A stretch of DNA of 64,000 bases from NCBI RefSeq assembly GCF_020711235.1, contig NZ_JAJFAV010000009.1:124001-188000 (forward strand). The letters run 5' to 3'. Within the stretch, counting starts at the first letter, position 1. Each line of letters starts with the position of its first letter. The notes under the pieces are model-generated. The model had not been told where the DNA came from and searched no databases. It saw only the letters and a program-made list of their open reading frames with translations. The translations under genes were made by a program, and so were the position numbers. The DNA comes from Hymenobacter sp. 15J16-1T3B. GTDB lineage: Bacteria; Bacteroidota; Bacteroidia; Cytophagales; Hymenobacteraceae. Below, one piece after another: positions 44,841-54,004 of the stretch.

Positions 44841-46829
44841 TTATCGGGCGCCGCCCGCAGGCAGCAGTTCCACCTTCTCGATCCGGTCCCCGATATCGAG
44901 GCGGTGCACCACGTCCATGCCGCTTTCCACAACGGCGAAGATGGTGTAGCGGCCGTCGAGGTGGGGCGTGGGGCTGTGGGTGATAAACCACTGGCAGCTC
45001 TCGGTGTCTTTGCCGGCCGATGCCAAGCCCACGGCGCCCTGCAGGTAGCCGCGGTCGGCAAATTCGGAGCGCAGGGTGTAGTCGGTGCCGCCCCATCCGT
45101 CGCCGCGGGGGCAGCCGCCCTGGGCCACGAAGTTGGGCACCACGCGGTGGAAGTTCTTGCCGTCGTAGAAGCCCTGGCGAATCAGCTGCACGAAGCTGGC
45201 CACCGAGCCGGGGGCCTCTTCCACCAGCAGGCGCAGCACCACCGGGCCGCGGCCGGTGCTCACCCGCACGCGCTGCCCGGCCGGAATCGTCTCGACCAGC
45301 GTCCAGTCGATGGGGTGCTGGGCGGCGGCGCTGGGCGTGGGCGTCGGGGTCGACTTCTGTTCGAGGTAATCCAGCGCCTGCTGCAGGGCCTGCCAGGCTT
45401 CCACGTCGCGGGGCAGACGGATGCGCTGCTGGGCGGTGCGCAGCAGGGCCAGGTTGCGGAAGTCGCGGCGCAGGTTCAGCTTTTCCTCCTTGAGCGCCCC
45501 TGCCGCCGTGCCAATCAGCGCCACGTCGTCGCTGCTGATGGCGCGCTCCAGCGTCTGCACAAACAGCGGCTGCTGGCCCTCGGGAAAGTCGGGGCGGCTG
45601 CGCAGGGCCACCAGCGCCTCGATGCCGTAGGTGCTGACCACAGGGGGCTGGTTCGGGGCAAACGTGGCCTGCTCGACGAAGGCAAACGCGGCCGGGTCTT
45701 CGCCCAAGGCTTTGAGCAGAAACGCCCGCTCGTAGGCGTCGGTGGCCGTGGCGTAGCGCTGCTGAACGGCCTGCCGGATGGCCTCCTTCTCAGCCGCCGA
45801 AGCGTGGTGCAGCGCGGCGGCCAGTACCACGGCGCGGGGCCGCCAGGCCGTCATGCGGCCAGCTTTGTCGAGGAAGAGTCGGCCGGTTTCGCCGGTGGCG
45901 TGGGTGAGGAAGAACTCGGCGGCCGTCACGGCCACTTGGTTTTGCGGGTCGTCGAGGGCGGCCCAAGCGGCTTCTTTCACCGGGGCGTACATCGGGGCGT
46001 TCATGGCGCGCAGGGCGGCTACGCGCACGCGGTAGTCGGCGTCGCGGCGCAGGATGCCGGCCAGCACCGGCGCCAGCGTCGGCGACTTCACCTTGCCCAA
46101 GGCGCTGGTGGCAGCCGAGCGTACGGCGTAGCTCGGGTCGTTTAGGGCCGCGGCGGTAATGGGTTCCTGGTAGGCCGTCAAATCGAGGCGCGGGGTGCGG
46201 GCCAGGGTGTGCGCGGCGGCTAGCCGGGCCGAAAACGGCTGCTGGCGGCTGAGCAAGCTCACGGTGCGACGTACGGCCGCTTCCGAAGTCAGGCCGCGCA
46301 GGCCGGCGCGATACAGCCCCCACGCTTGTCCGATGGCGAGCAGCGTATCGGTAGGCGCGGCGGTGCGAGGCAGCTGAAGCAGCAGCGGCAGCCCGCCCCG
46401 GCCCGCGCAGCGGCCCAGGGCTTCCAACTCGTAGCGGCGGGCGCGGGCGTCGGTTTCGGTGCTGAGTTGGCTGGCCAGGGGCGCGGCGGCGGCGCTGTCG
46501 GCCGTCTGGCCGAGGGCGAAGGCCGCGGCTTGGCGCACCTCCAGGTTGGCGTCGGACAGGGCGCCGAGCAGGTCGGGCAGGGCGGCGCGGTCTTGCACCG
46601 AGGCAAAGGCCAGGGCCGCGGCCTGCCGGTAGCGGGCTTTGGGGTGGTGCAGGAAGGGGCGCAGCGCCTGGGTCTGGCGCTGGTCCTGGGCCGTAGCAAT
46701 GCGGCGCAAGGTGCTGTCGGCGGCGAATTGGTTGAGCGGGGCGGCAGCTTGCGGGGTGCGGCCGGTGGAGCAGGCCGCAAGCAGCAGGCCGAGGGCCGCA
46801 AGGGCGGTGGCGGAGCGAGGCGTCATCAA
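44841..46829 (-). CDS. HEAT-repeat lipoprotein fused to a cyclophilin peptidyl-prolyl isomerase
   Basis: The 662-residue protein has a lipoprotein signal (LGLLLAACSTG, C20), many HEAT-like helical repeats from about 40 to 470 (for example VRQAAAFALGQTADSAAAAP, SYAVRSAATSALGKVK), a Pro/Thr linker PTPTPSAAAQ, and a cyclophilin domain from about 505. In the latter, FHRVVPNFVAQGG carries the catalytic Arg and Gln, and CQWFITHSPTPHLDGRYT the core Phe. The usual Trp and His in the last motif are replaced. It is likely exposed to the periplasm and folds or binds client proteins. Confidence 0.88.
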   Translation of the reverse strand: MMTPRSATALAALGLLLAACSTGRTPQAAAPLNQFAADSTLRRIATAQDQRQTQALRPFLHHPKARYRQAAALAFASVQDRAALPDLLGALSDANLEVRQAAAFALGQTADSAAAAPLASQLSTETDARARRYELEALGRCAGRGGLPLLLQLPRTAAPTDTLLAIGQAWGLYRAGLRGLTSEAAVRRTVSLLSRQQPFSARLAAAHTLARTPRLDLTAYQEPITAAALNDPSYAVRSAATSALGKVKSPTLAPVLAGILRRDADYRVRVAALRAMNAPMYAPVKEAAWAALDDPQNQVAVTAAEFFLTHATGETGRLFLDKAGRMTAWRPRAVVLAAALHHASAAEKEAIRQAVQQRYATATDAYERAFLLKALGEDPAAFAFVEQATFAPNQPPVVSTYGIEALVALRSRPDFPEGQQPLFVQTLERAISSDDVALIGTAAGALKEEKLNLRRDFRNLALLRTAQQRIRLPRDVEAWQALQQALDYLEQKSTPTPTPSAAAQHPIDWTLVETIPAGQRVRVSTGRGPVVLRLLVEEAPGSVASFVQLIRQGFYDGKNFHRVVPNFVAQGGCPRGDGWGGTDYTLRSEFADRGYLQGAVGLASAGKDTESCQWFITHSPTPHLDGRYTIFAVVESGMDVVHRLDIGDRIEKVELLPAGGAR

Positions 46830-46925
46830 GCCGGAAATTAGGCAAACGGCACGGGATAGGCACGCTCATTCATCCTAATGGCTTCCGCCTGTTCGCGTGC
46901 CGCAGCCCTATTTGCGACAGGACGC

Positions 46926-47340
46926 CTACCACCGATTTAACAGATAAAGCACAGCGGCCGCGGGCAGCCCCATTAGTGCCGCAAACGGTAGATCAGCTCC
47001 ACCGCCCAGGCGCAGTTTGGGCAGTACCGTGCGTGTGTACCACGGAATACGGCCGCACGCGAAATAACCGATGCCAACGCCCCACAACCAGCCCCGTAGC
47101 GCCGCGCGGGCCGGCGCCCCTTAGATCAGAATGTAGCTCACCGGCCGCCGGAGCACGCGGCTCACCGCTATCATCAGCGCCCTCAAGCCGAATATTCCCA
47201 CGCTCGCCAGCAGCACGTAAGGCGCCAACAAAACCCGCCGGCCGGCGTCAGCGCCGCAGTGGTGAGCACCGCGCCAAACAGCAGTACCCCCAGCGAAATG
47301 CCCAGATTCTTTTGCCATGGAGGAATTTCTTCTGCTCCAT
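46926..47340 (-). pseudogene. Decayed small membrane-protein gene with at least two frameshifts
   Basis: Protein-like hydrophobic stretches appear in three successive minus-strand frames. NLGISLGVLLFGAVLTTAAL is at about 47305-47245, VLLAPYVLLASVGIFGLRAL up to a stop at 47121, and WLWGVGIGYFACGRIPWYTR with LMGLPAAAVLYLLNRW ending at 46926-46928. Together they look like one two- or three-helix protein, or two, broken by frameshifts. The first possible start is the ATG at 47338-47340. It lies just downstream of the GT1-like gene. The intact family is not recognised. Confidence 0.6.
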
Positions 47341-47378
47341 CGTTCCAGTGAGGCGGCGCCCCGAGTACCTGTTCCTGC

Positions 47379-48446
47379 TTATCCCTGGGAGTTCAATTCG
47401 GCCAGCACCGCATCCAGCGCCCGAAACAGCTCCTCGTTCCCTTCCTGCCGGTACTCGCTCAGCGCTTGCTCAAACGGCGCGAGGTCGTACAAAAACGCCT
47501 TGAGATTATCCGGCGTCAGCGCGGCGAAGTGCCGGCCGTAGCCCAGCCGCTCGATTTCGGCCGCGTTCAGCCACTGCTCGAACTGGGCCGGAATGGGAAT
47601 GGCGCAGACGGGCTTGTGCAGGTACACGGCTTCGGAAATCAGCGAGAAGCCGCCGTTTGTGACCACGGCGCGGGCCGAGACCAGGTCGTCGATAAAGCCC
47701 TGCTCCGAAAAAGGCCGCAGGCGCACGTTGCCGTGCTCTTCGTCGCGGTTGAAGCCGTAGACGCGGAACTCCTGCCCGGGCAGCTGTTGCAGCAGGCCCA
47801 CCAGGTCGCGCTGGTTGGTGCTCGACTGGTACACCAGCACGTGCTGGCCGCGGGTGGCCGTCTGAGCCAGGATTTCGGGCCGAATGATGGGCGGCACCAG
47901 CGTGGTATCGGGCTTGGCGACGGGCGGGCGGAAGAAAGTGGTGACGAAGTAGTGCCGCGAGCGGGGAAGCTTGGCGCGCACGATGCCTCGGGCCACCTCG
48001 AAGTTGCCGCGCTCCTCGCGCGGAATGGCCACGTCGAGCTGGGTACGGCTGATGATCTGCATGTTGTCGATGCTGACCACCGGCAGGCGTTGGGTTTTGG
48101 CGAAGAAGTAGCTGAACGATTCGAAGTCGGAAATGACCAGGTCGAAGCGGCAGCAGTCGGCCAGCAGGTCGCGGTAGCGCCGGAAGTTCAGCTGCAGATT
48201 TTCCGGCGCCGCGCGCAGCGTGAGGGCCGCCGTCCGGCTCTTCGACACGGTCAGCTCCTTGTAGGCGAGGTGAAAACCCTTGATTTCGCGCACCCGGCCC
48301 GGGAAAGTATCGGCCAGCAGCTTGTAGGCCCGGCTGCTGCTGACCACCTGCACCTCGTGGCCCGCGTCGAGCAGGTGGCGGATAACAACTTTGCTGCGGG
48401 TGGCGTGGCCGAGCCCCTCGCCGGGGACGCCGTAGAGAATGTTCAT
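47379..48446 (-). CDS. GT1-like glycosyltransferase (MJ1255/TIGR00661 type)
   Basis: The 355-residue GT-B protein starts MNILYGVPGEGLGHATRSKV, with the glycine-rich GEGLGHATR loop. Later motifs are ISDFESFSYFFAK, VLVYQSSTNQRDLVG, and VTNGGFSLISEAVYLHKPV, the donor-binding region of MurG/UGT-related enzymes. Substrate unknown. It ends just before the decayed gene and starts 100 bases downstream (in transcript terms) of repeat copy B. Confidence 0.85.
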   Translation of the reverse strand: MNILYGVPGEGLGHATRSKVVIRHLLDAGHEVQVVSSSRAYKLLADTFPGRVREIKGFHLAYKELTVSKSRTAALTLRAAPENLQLNFRRYRDLLADCCRFDLVISDFESFSYFFAKTQRLPVVSIDNMQIISRTQLDVAIPREERGNFEVARGIVRAKLPRSRHYFVTTFFRPPVAKPDTTLVPPIIRPEILAQTATRGQHVLVYQSSTNQRDLVGLLQQLPGQEFRVYGFNRDEEHGNVRLRPFSEQGFIDDLVSARAVVTNGGFSLISEAVYLHKPVCAIPIPAQFEQWLNAAEIERLGYGRHFAALTPDNLKAFLYDLAPFEQALSEYRQEGNEELFRALDAVLAELNSQG

Positions 48447-48563
48447 CTAGTGCGAGAATAAGTACGGACGAGCAAGTAACGAACTGCCGCGCAGAAGCCG
48501 CGGCAGCGCCGTAGCTCCTACGAGTAGGAAGTAGCATCCAAGCACCGCTACCCACAACTAGCC

Positions 48564-48749
48564 GTCATTGCGAGCGGAGCGAAGTAATCTTTCCGCTCGC
48601 GGCACGACGCGACGAGAAGCACTAACCGAAAACCGGCCCCGCTCACACCTGCAGAAGCGGGGTTTCGGGTGAGGCCGTTTTCGGGCAGTAGGTATTGGGT
48701 CGGCGGTGCTACTAGAGGAAAGATTGCCGCAGCTGCGCCTCGCAATGAC
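48564..48749. repeat. Composite dispersed repeat, copy B
   Basis: Left arm GTCATTGCGAGCGGAGCGAA with TTTCCGCTCGCGGCACGAC after it, right end CTCGCAATGAC. The centre is an imperfect palindrome around CCGAAAACCGGCCCCGCT and GAGGCCGTTTTCGG. The element fills most of the 339-base gap between the two minus-strand genes 48786-50483 and 47379-48446; nothing else is seen in that gap. Confidence 0.75.
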
Positions 48750-48785
48750 TGCCAGTGAACCGCCGTCGGTGCGGCTGCCTCTCTA

Positions 48786-50483
48786 CTATTCCGTACGGCG
48801 GAAGCCCTCGGCGAGGGTGCGGCCGCGTAGGCGCAGGCCGGCTTCGGCGCAGTGGGCGCAGGGCAAGGGCGCGCCCCAGCACTGAAACCCTTCGCGCGGC
48901 ACCCGCACGAAGAGGCCGGGCGCGACGGGCACGGCCACGGTGGCGGGCACGGCGGGCAGTTCGGGCCACACCGCGCGAAGGGCAAAGCGGGCCGGGTCGT
49001 GGCGCAGCTGGTAGAGTGGGTCGCGCAGCTGCTGCAGCAGCCAGAGCAGCAGCAGCAGGCCGGGCAAGTAGCGCAGGCGGCCGGTTTGGGCGGGCCCGGG
49101 CCAGCGCGGGCCCAGCCAGGGCCACAGCGCCGCCACCAGCAGAAAGCCCACGCCGAAGCGGTAATCGGGCGCGGCCACAAACCAGAACACGCTGCCCGCC
49201 CAGGCTACCAGCCAGCCGCCGGCCCAGCCCTGCTCGGCGGCCGACCGCGGCCGGCGCCAGCGCCACGCGGCCACCAGCGGCGAGGCCAGCGCGGCCACCA
49301 CCACCGCTCCGGGAAAGCCCGCCATCGGTGCCCACCAGTTCGGCCACCACTCCCACAAGGTTTGGTGGGGCGCGGCGTAGGGGCTTTGGGCCGAGTTGCG
49401 GGCCAGGTTCACAATCATGTTGTGTTCCATGCGGGCGTAGGCCCGCGGCAGCTTCCAGTCGACGGCGAACCAATCAAGTGCCGGGAGCGGGTACACCAGA
49501 TAGCCTGACAACACCACGTTGCGCGCCAGCCAAGGCAGCCCGAGCAGCAGGCCCAGCGCCAGCGGCCCGCCCCAGCGGCGCCCGACGCGTTGCCGCCCCG
49601 GCGCGGCCCACACGGCGTAGAGCGGCAGCAGCAGCACCGGCGCCGCCGAGAGCTTCAGCGTCACGGCCCAGGCGGCCAGCAAGGTCAGCAGCAGGCGCTG
49701 GGCCTCGGTGGCGCGCTGCGGCGGGTGCTGGGCGTAGTAGAGGAAGAGCAGCACCATCAGGGCCGCGGTGGTGCAATCGGAAGTAACCGACGAGAGCCAG
49801 ACCTGAAACGAATACACCAGCAGCAACAGCAGCAACAGCGGCGCCCACACCGGGCGGGCATCGGGCTGCGGGGCGCGCAGGCCGGCCACCAGGGCCCGCA
49901 CGGCGGCCACGGCCAGCAGGGCGTAGAGGTAGGAGCTGAGCGCATAGGCCGGCCCGGCGGGCGTGCCCACCCGAAACAGGGCCAGCGGCAGGTACAGGCT
50001 GGAGTTGAAGGCCAAGCGCCCGTGCAGGTTGCCCAGGCCCGGCACGGCGGCAAACCGCTCGGTCCACTGCAGCGTCTGCAGCTGGTACAGGCCCACGTCG
50101 TAGTTGATGGGCACCTGCGCGGCGAAGGTCAGCAGCCAGCCCAGCAACAGCGCCAGCAGCAGCGCGCCTACTCGTTCGGCCGCGCCCCAGCGGCGGGGCC
50201 ACGGCCCGCGCACGGCCCGCACCCAGGCGCGGCGGTTCAGCAGCAGCACGGCGCCCAGGCCCAGGCCGAATACCAGTTGGGCCCGCCCGTCCACCGGAGC
50301 CGCCAGCGACCAAACTTGCAGGGCGGCCGTCAGCAGAGCCAGGCCGGTCAGGCTCAGCCACTCGGGGGCGGGTAGGTCCGAAGCTCCGCCGAGGCCGAGG
50401 CGGGCGGCCAGCCGCCACGCCCCCACGCCCAGCGCCGTGGAGCCGACGGCCGCAACCAACCAAACGAGCACGACGAGTATCAT
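48786..50483 (-). CDS. Polytopic membrane protein (LIC_10190-like)
   Basis: The 565-residue protein from ATG 50483 has about twelve hydrophobic helices. The distinctive segment INYDVGLYQLQTLQWTERFA followed by VPGLGNLHGRLAFNSSLYLP near residues 130-170 is, as I recall it, the hallmark of the LIC_10190 family of bacterial membrane proteins, which look like GT-C transferases. The open frame extends far upstream on the same strand, but that part is antisense to the lipoprotein gene 50592-51521 and is not counted. Function unknown; glycan-related by resemblance. Confidence 0.75.
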   Translation of the reverse strand: MILVVLVWLVAAVGSTALGVGAWRLAARLGLGGASDLPAPEWLSLTGLALLTAALQVWSLAAPVDGRAQLVFGLGLGAVLLLNRRAWVRAVRGPWPRRWGAAERVGALLLALLLGWLLTFAAQVPINYDVGLYQLQTLQWTERFAAVPGLGNLHGRLAFNSSLYLPLALFRVGTPAGPAYALSSYLYALLAVAAVRALVAGLRAPQPDARPVWAPLLLLLLLVYSFQVWLSSVTSDCTTAALMVLLFLYYAQHPPQRATEAQRLLLTLLAAWAVTLKLSAAPVLLLPLYAVWAAPGRQRVGRRWGGPLALGLLLGLPWLARNVVLSGYLVYPLPALDWFAVDWKLPRAYARMEHNMIVNLARNSAQSPYAAPHQTLWEWWPNWWAPMAGFPGAVVVAALASPLVAAWRWRRPRSAAEQGWAGGWLVAWAGSVFWFVAAPDYRFGVGFLLVAALWPWLGPRWPGPAQTGRLRYLPGLLLLLWLLQQLRDPLYQLRHDPARFALRAVWPELPAVPATVAVPVAPGLFVRVPREGFQCWGAPLPCAHCAEAGLRLRGRTLAEGFRRTE

Positions 50484-50591
50484 TGGGCGCAAAGGTGCCG
50501 AAAACCGCTGGGGCGCGCCACTGCCGCACCAACACCGGCCCGCTTTTTGGATATTCGCGCTTTGCTTTCCGCTGACTTTCTCCCCTACGCT

Positions 50592-51521
50592 ATGCTTCTT
50601 TCTTCTCTCCGCCGCCTGCTGCCGGTGGCGCTGCTGCTGGCCGCCACGGCCTGTTCGGCACCGCGTTCCATCATCCATTCGGGCAAAGTCACGCCCCAGG
50701 GCCAGTTCAAGGCCGGCGGCAACCTGGGTTTCAACGTCGGCACGGCCTCCGTGGGCAAAATCACCGGGGCGGCCAAGGACCTGGTGACCCAGGCCCTGAA
50801 CCGCGACACCATCCGCTACGAGGAAGGCCTCGATAAGGTGCAGTCGGCGGCCCTGGCCTACGTACTCGACCCGACCGTGGCCACGTCCGACCTCTACGTG
50901 CGCTACGGCCTGCTCAAGCGCGTCGACGTGGGCTACAAGTACTCCTTCGGGGCGCACAGCTTCGACGCCATGTACCAGTTTATGGGCCCGCTGGGCACGC
51001 CCGAGAAGCCCCAGGGCCAGTCGGGCGACATGTACGGCAGCGTGGGCGTGCAGTTTTCCACCCAAAAGGCCAAGCTGCCGAGCATTCCGTTCCTCGAAGA
51101 CACCGAGAAGCTGCTGGGCTTCACCGCCCGCCGCGTCGACGTGCTGGTGCCGCTGGTGTTCAGCACCTCGTTCGGCCCGGAGGAGCAAGTCGGCAACGTG
51201 TCGTACGGCTTGGTGTACAGCCGCACCTTCCTCAAATATGGCTTTCAGCCCGGCAAAATCTTCAACTACATTCCCGGCTCCAACCGCGTCACCGACCGCA
51301 TTCCGAACCTGCTGGAGCGGCGCAGCTACGGGGCCATCGGCGGCTTCGTGAACCTGAAGCTGGGTTACCGCTACGCCTACTTCCTGCCCGCGCTGGCCAT
51401 CTATTACCAGAATTTCGGCACCTACAAGATTCTCAACAACAAGGAAACCCGGCTCAAAGGCCTCACCGTCATTCCGACGATGGGCCTGCAGTTCCGCATT
51501 CCGGCCGGCAAAAACCGCTAA
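50592..51521 (+). CDS. Lipoprotein of unknown function, beta-rich
   Basis: The 309-residue protein has a lipobox LLLAATACSAP (C21). The mature part is rich in alternating and aromatic residues (VDVGYKYSFGAHSFDAMYQF, VNLKLGYRYAYFLPALAIYY) and ends GLQFRIPAGKNR, suggesting an outer-membrane-associated beta structure. I do not recognise the family. It is divergent from the membrane-protein gene and ends at a strong bidirectional terminator. Confidence 0.82.
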   Translation: MLLSSLRRLLPVALLLAATACSAPRSIIHSGKVTPQGQFKAGGNLGFNVGTASVGKITGAAKDLVTQALNRDTIRYEEGLDKVQSAALAYVLDPTVATSDLYVRYGLLKRVDVGYKYSFGAHSFDAMYQFMGPLGTPEKPQGQSGDMYGSVGVQFSTQKAKLPSIPFLEDTEKLLGFTARRVDVLVPLVFSTSFGPEEQVGNVSYGLVYSRTFLKYGFQPGKIFNYIPGSNRVTDRIPNLLERRSYGAIGGFVNLKLGYRYAYFLPALAIYYQNFGTYKILNNKETRLKGLTVIPTMGLQFRIPAGKNR

Positions 51522-51545
51522 GTCAGCTTCTGCCGACACTACCAC

Positions 51546-51582
51546 AAAAAAGCCATTCCGGACGGTCCGGAATGGCTTTTTT
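51546..51582. terminator. Bidirectional intrinsic terminator
   Basis: Perfect 17-base arms (51546-51562 and 51566-51582) with a 3-base loop, A-run on one side and T-run on the other, between convergent lipoprotein genes. Confidence 0.93.
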
Positions 51583-51603
51583 CCTTTTGCCTAGCACTTG
51601 CCC

Positions 51604-52203
51604 CTAGCGCATCTGCGGCTCGTTCTGGTAGTCTTCCGACAGCACGCGGTAACGGTCGAAGATGGAGCGCACGGCACGGCGCATGATGATGCTGGCTTGG
51701 GCGCCCTGGCGGGCGGTTACGTTCGAGGCGTAGCCCTGCCACACGGCCCGGCCGTTTTTGTGGTCGATGAGGGTGATGAGCAGGGTGCCGTCGTTGAGCA
51801 AGTAGCGCACCCGGTCGTAGCCCTGTCGCTCGTCGGTGGGCGTTTCGTCGTCTTCCACGGCCTCTTTGCGCACCCACTGCATCAGGTCGGGCTGGTTGTA
51901 GCCGGTGAAGCGCATGGCCCCGTCAAACACGCGGTAGGAAATCAGCAGGTCGGGGCGGCGCTGGTTGAGCTTGTAGCCCTGGGCGCGCAGGTGCGTCTGA
52001 ATAGCGTCGCGCACGGTCTCGTCGAGCACGGCGGCGCTGTCGCGGGGGGAGCCGTCGGCGCCCTGCAGGAAGGCGAAAGTGCGGTAGTGGCGGAAGTTGC
52101 CCGCGTAGCTGTAATCGGACTCAATGCGCCCCTCGCGGGCGGTAAAGCAGCTGCTGAGCAGCAGGGCCAAGGAAACAGTTGCAGCAGTAGCAGTAGGTTT
52201 CAT
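51604..52203 (-). CDS. DUF4136 lipoprotein
   Basis: The 199-residue protein has a lipobox SLALLLSSCFT (C19) followed by the DUF4136 pattern: SDYSYAGNFRHYRTFAFLQG, AIQTHLRAQGYKLNQRRPDL, and LLITLIDHKNGRAVWQGYAS. Proteins of this family are small outer- or inner-membrane lipoproteins with no assigned function. It is divergent from the xanthine dehydrogenase genes, with a 161-base AT-rich gap between. Confidence 0.87.
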   Translation of the reverse strand: MKPTATAATVSLALLLSSCFTAREGRIESDYSYAGNFRHYRTFAFLQGADGSPRDSAAVLDETVRDAIQTHLRAQGYKLNQRRPDLLISYRVFDGAMRFTGYNQPDLMQWVRKEAVEDDETPTDERQGYDRVRYLLNDGTLLITLIDHKNGRAVWQGYASNVTARQGAQASIIMRRAVRSIFDRYRVLSEDYQNEPQMR

Positions 52204-52364
52204 ATGCGCAGGGCGGGCAATGAGGTGTTGGGGTTTAGAAGTTAGGCATATTTCTGTTTACGCAAAAAATATAGCGCTTGATTCTCAAAGTTTAAACCGC
52301 CGGGCTTACTCCCCGCTCCCGGAATTGCTATATTGCTAATCCGCCCCGCGGCGGCCATTCCCCT

Positions 52365-53846
52365 ATGCTCCAGTTTTACCTCAACGACCAGCTCGTGCGG
52401 CCTGCTCACCCGGCCGGCAGCACCCTGCTCGACTACATCCGCTACCAGCAGCACCTGACCGGCACCAAAATCGGTTGCCGCGAGGGCGACTGCGGCGCCT
52501 GCACCGTGCTGGTGGGCGAGCTGCGCCCCGACGCCGAGGGGCAGCCCGTGGTGCGTTACCAATCCATGACCAGCTGCCTCACGCCGCTCGGCAACGCCCA
52601 CGGCCGGCACATCGTCACCGTCGAAGGCCTCAGCCAGGCGGCCGGACAGCTCACGCCGGTGCAGCAGGCCATTGTGGCCGAAGGCGGCACGCAGTGCGGC
52701 TTTTGCACGCCGGGCTTCGTGATGTCGATGACCGGTCACTGCCTGCACGGCGCCGCCACCCCCGAGGCCGCCCGCGCCAGCATCGACGGCAACATCTGCC
52801 GCTGCACGGGCTACAAGTCGCTGGAGCGGGCCACCGACCGGCTCACGGCCGAGCTGCTGACCCGCGACGCGGCTCCCAAGCGGCTGCCCTGGCTGGTGCA
52901 GCAAGGCTACGTGCCAGCCTACTTTGAGCGCATGGCCGCGCGCCTGGCCGAGCTGCGCCGCGAGACCGTGGCCGACGTGGCCGCCCGCACCGGGGGCCAC
53001 TTGCCCGACGCCAACGACCCGGCCGTAACCCCGCCCCTGACCTATCTGCTCGGCGGCGGCACCGACTTGCTGGTGCAGCGCGCCGACGACGTGCTGGCCG
53101 CCGAGGTGCAGCTGCTCTACGGCCACGCCGAGCGCTGCTTTATCCGCGAGCAGGCCGACGGCCGCATCAGCTTGGGGGCCGCCACCACGGTGGAGGATTT
53201 GCGCAGCTCCGAGCTGCTGTTGGGCCGTTTTCCGCGCCTGCGCCAGCACCTGAAGCTGGTGTCGAGCACGCCCATCCGCAACATGGCCACCGTGGCCGGC
53301 AACTTCGTCAACGCCTCCCCCATTGGCGACCTGACCATCTTCTTCCTGGCCCTCGACGCCCGCCTGACCCTGCAAAACGCCGCCGGAGAGCAGCGCCAGC
53401 TGCCCCTGCGCGAGCTGTACCGGGGCTACAAGCAGCTCAACCGCCAGCCCGACGAGCAACTGGTGGAAATCAGCTTCCTGCCCCCGGCGGAGGGCGAGGT
53501 GTTCAACTTCGAGAAAGTCAGCAAGCGCACCCACTTGGACATTGCCAGCGTCAACGCGGCGGCCCGCCTGCGCGTGCACGATGCGGTGATTCAGGAGGCG
53601 CACCTCTCGGCCGGCGGCGTCGGCCCCACGCCGCTCTACCTGCGCCGTACCTCCGAGTGGCTCAGCGGTCAGCCGCTGACGCCCGAGACCCTGCGCGCGG
53701 CCGGCGAGCTGGCTCAGCAGGAAATCAGCCCCATCAGCGACGCCCGCGGCACGGCCGAGTACAAGCGCCTGCTGCTGCGCCAGCTGCTGTACGCGCACTT
53801 CCTGGAGCATTTCCCGCAGCAGCTGACCCTGGCCGAGCTGCTTTAA
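52365..53846 (+). CDS. xdhA: Xanthine dehydrogenase small subunit (2Fe-2S and FAD domains)
   Basis: The 493-residue protein has two [2Fe-2S] domains: GCREGDCGACTV (C38, C43, C46) and QCGFCTPGF with GNICRCTGYKS. An FAD domain follows with PLTYLLGGGTDLLVQ and STPIRNMATVAGNFVNASPI. It passes electrons from the molybdenum subunit to NAD in purine breakdown. Length fits bacterial XdhA. The large-subunit gene follows after 158 bases, where 9-base inverted repeats (53862-53870 and 53980-53988) flank the gap. Confidence 0.95.
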   Translation: MLQFYLNDQLVRPAHPAGSTLLDYIRYQQHLTGTKIGCREGDCGACTVLVGELRPDAEGQPVVRYQSMTSCLTPLGNAHGRHIVTVEGLSQAAGQLTPVQQAIVAEGGTQCGFCTPGFVMSMTGHCLHGAATPEAARASIDGNICRCTGYKSLERATDRLTAELLTRDAAPKRLPWLVQQGYVPAYFERMAARLAELRRETVADVAARTGGHLPDANDPAVTPPLTYLLGGGTDLLVQRADDVLAAEVQLLYGHAERCFIREQADGRISLGAATTVEDLRSSELLLGRFPRLRQHLKLVSSTPIRNMATVAGNFVNASPIGDLTIFFLALDARLTLQNAAGEQRQLPLRELYRGYKQLNRQPDEQLVEISFLPPAEGEVFNFEKVSKRTHLDIASVNAAARLRVHDAVIQEAHLSAGGVGPTPLYLRRTSEWLSGQPLTPETLRAAGELAQQEISPISDARGTAEYKRLLLRQLLYAHFLEHFPQQLTLAELL

Positions 53847-54004
53847 TCTTTCTCGTTACCCGTTGTTCGTTTTCCGCCGGCCGCGCCCGGTTGCAGCCAG
53901 AAGGCCCTGAGCGGCGGCTCGGCAGCCGGGGTTGCGGCCCTGCTAGGTATTGGTCACTGAGTGGGCCGCCCAAGCACGCACGAACAACGAAACACGCCCC
54001 TTCC

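Noticed and set aside
46976-47503. 175-codon plus-strand frame over the decayed-gene region.
   Set aside because: Pro/Arg/Ser-rich and unlike a protein; the minus strand holds recognisable membrane segments in broken frames.
50484-51545. Upstream extension of the membrane-protein frame (48786-50483) by 354 codons.
   Set aside because: It is antisense to the intact lipoprotein gene 50592-51521. The hydrophobic protein begins cleanly at ATG 50483.
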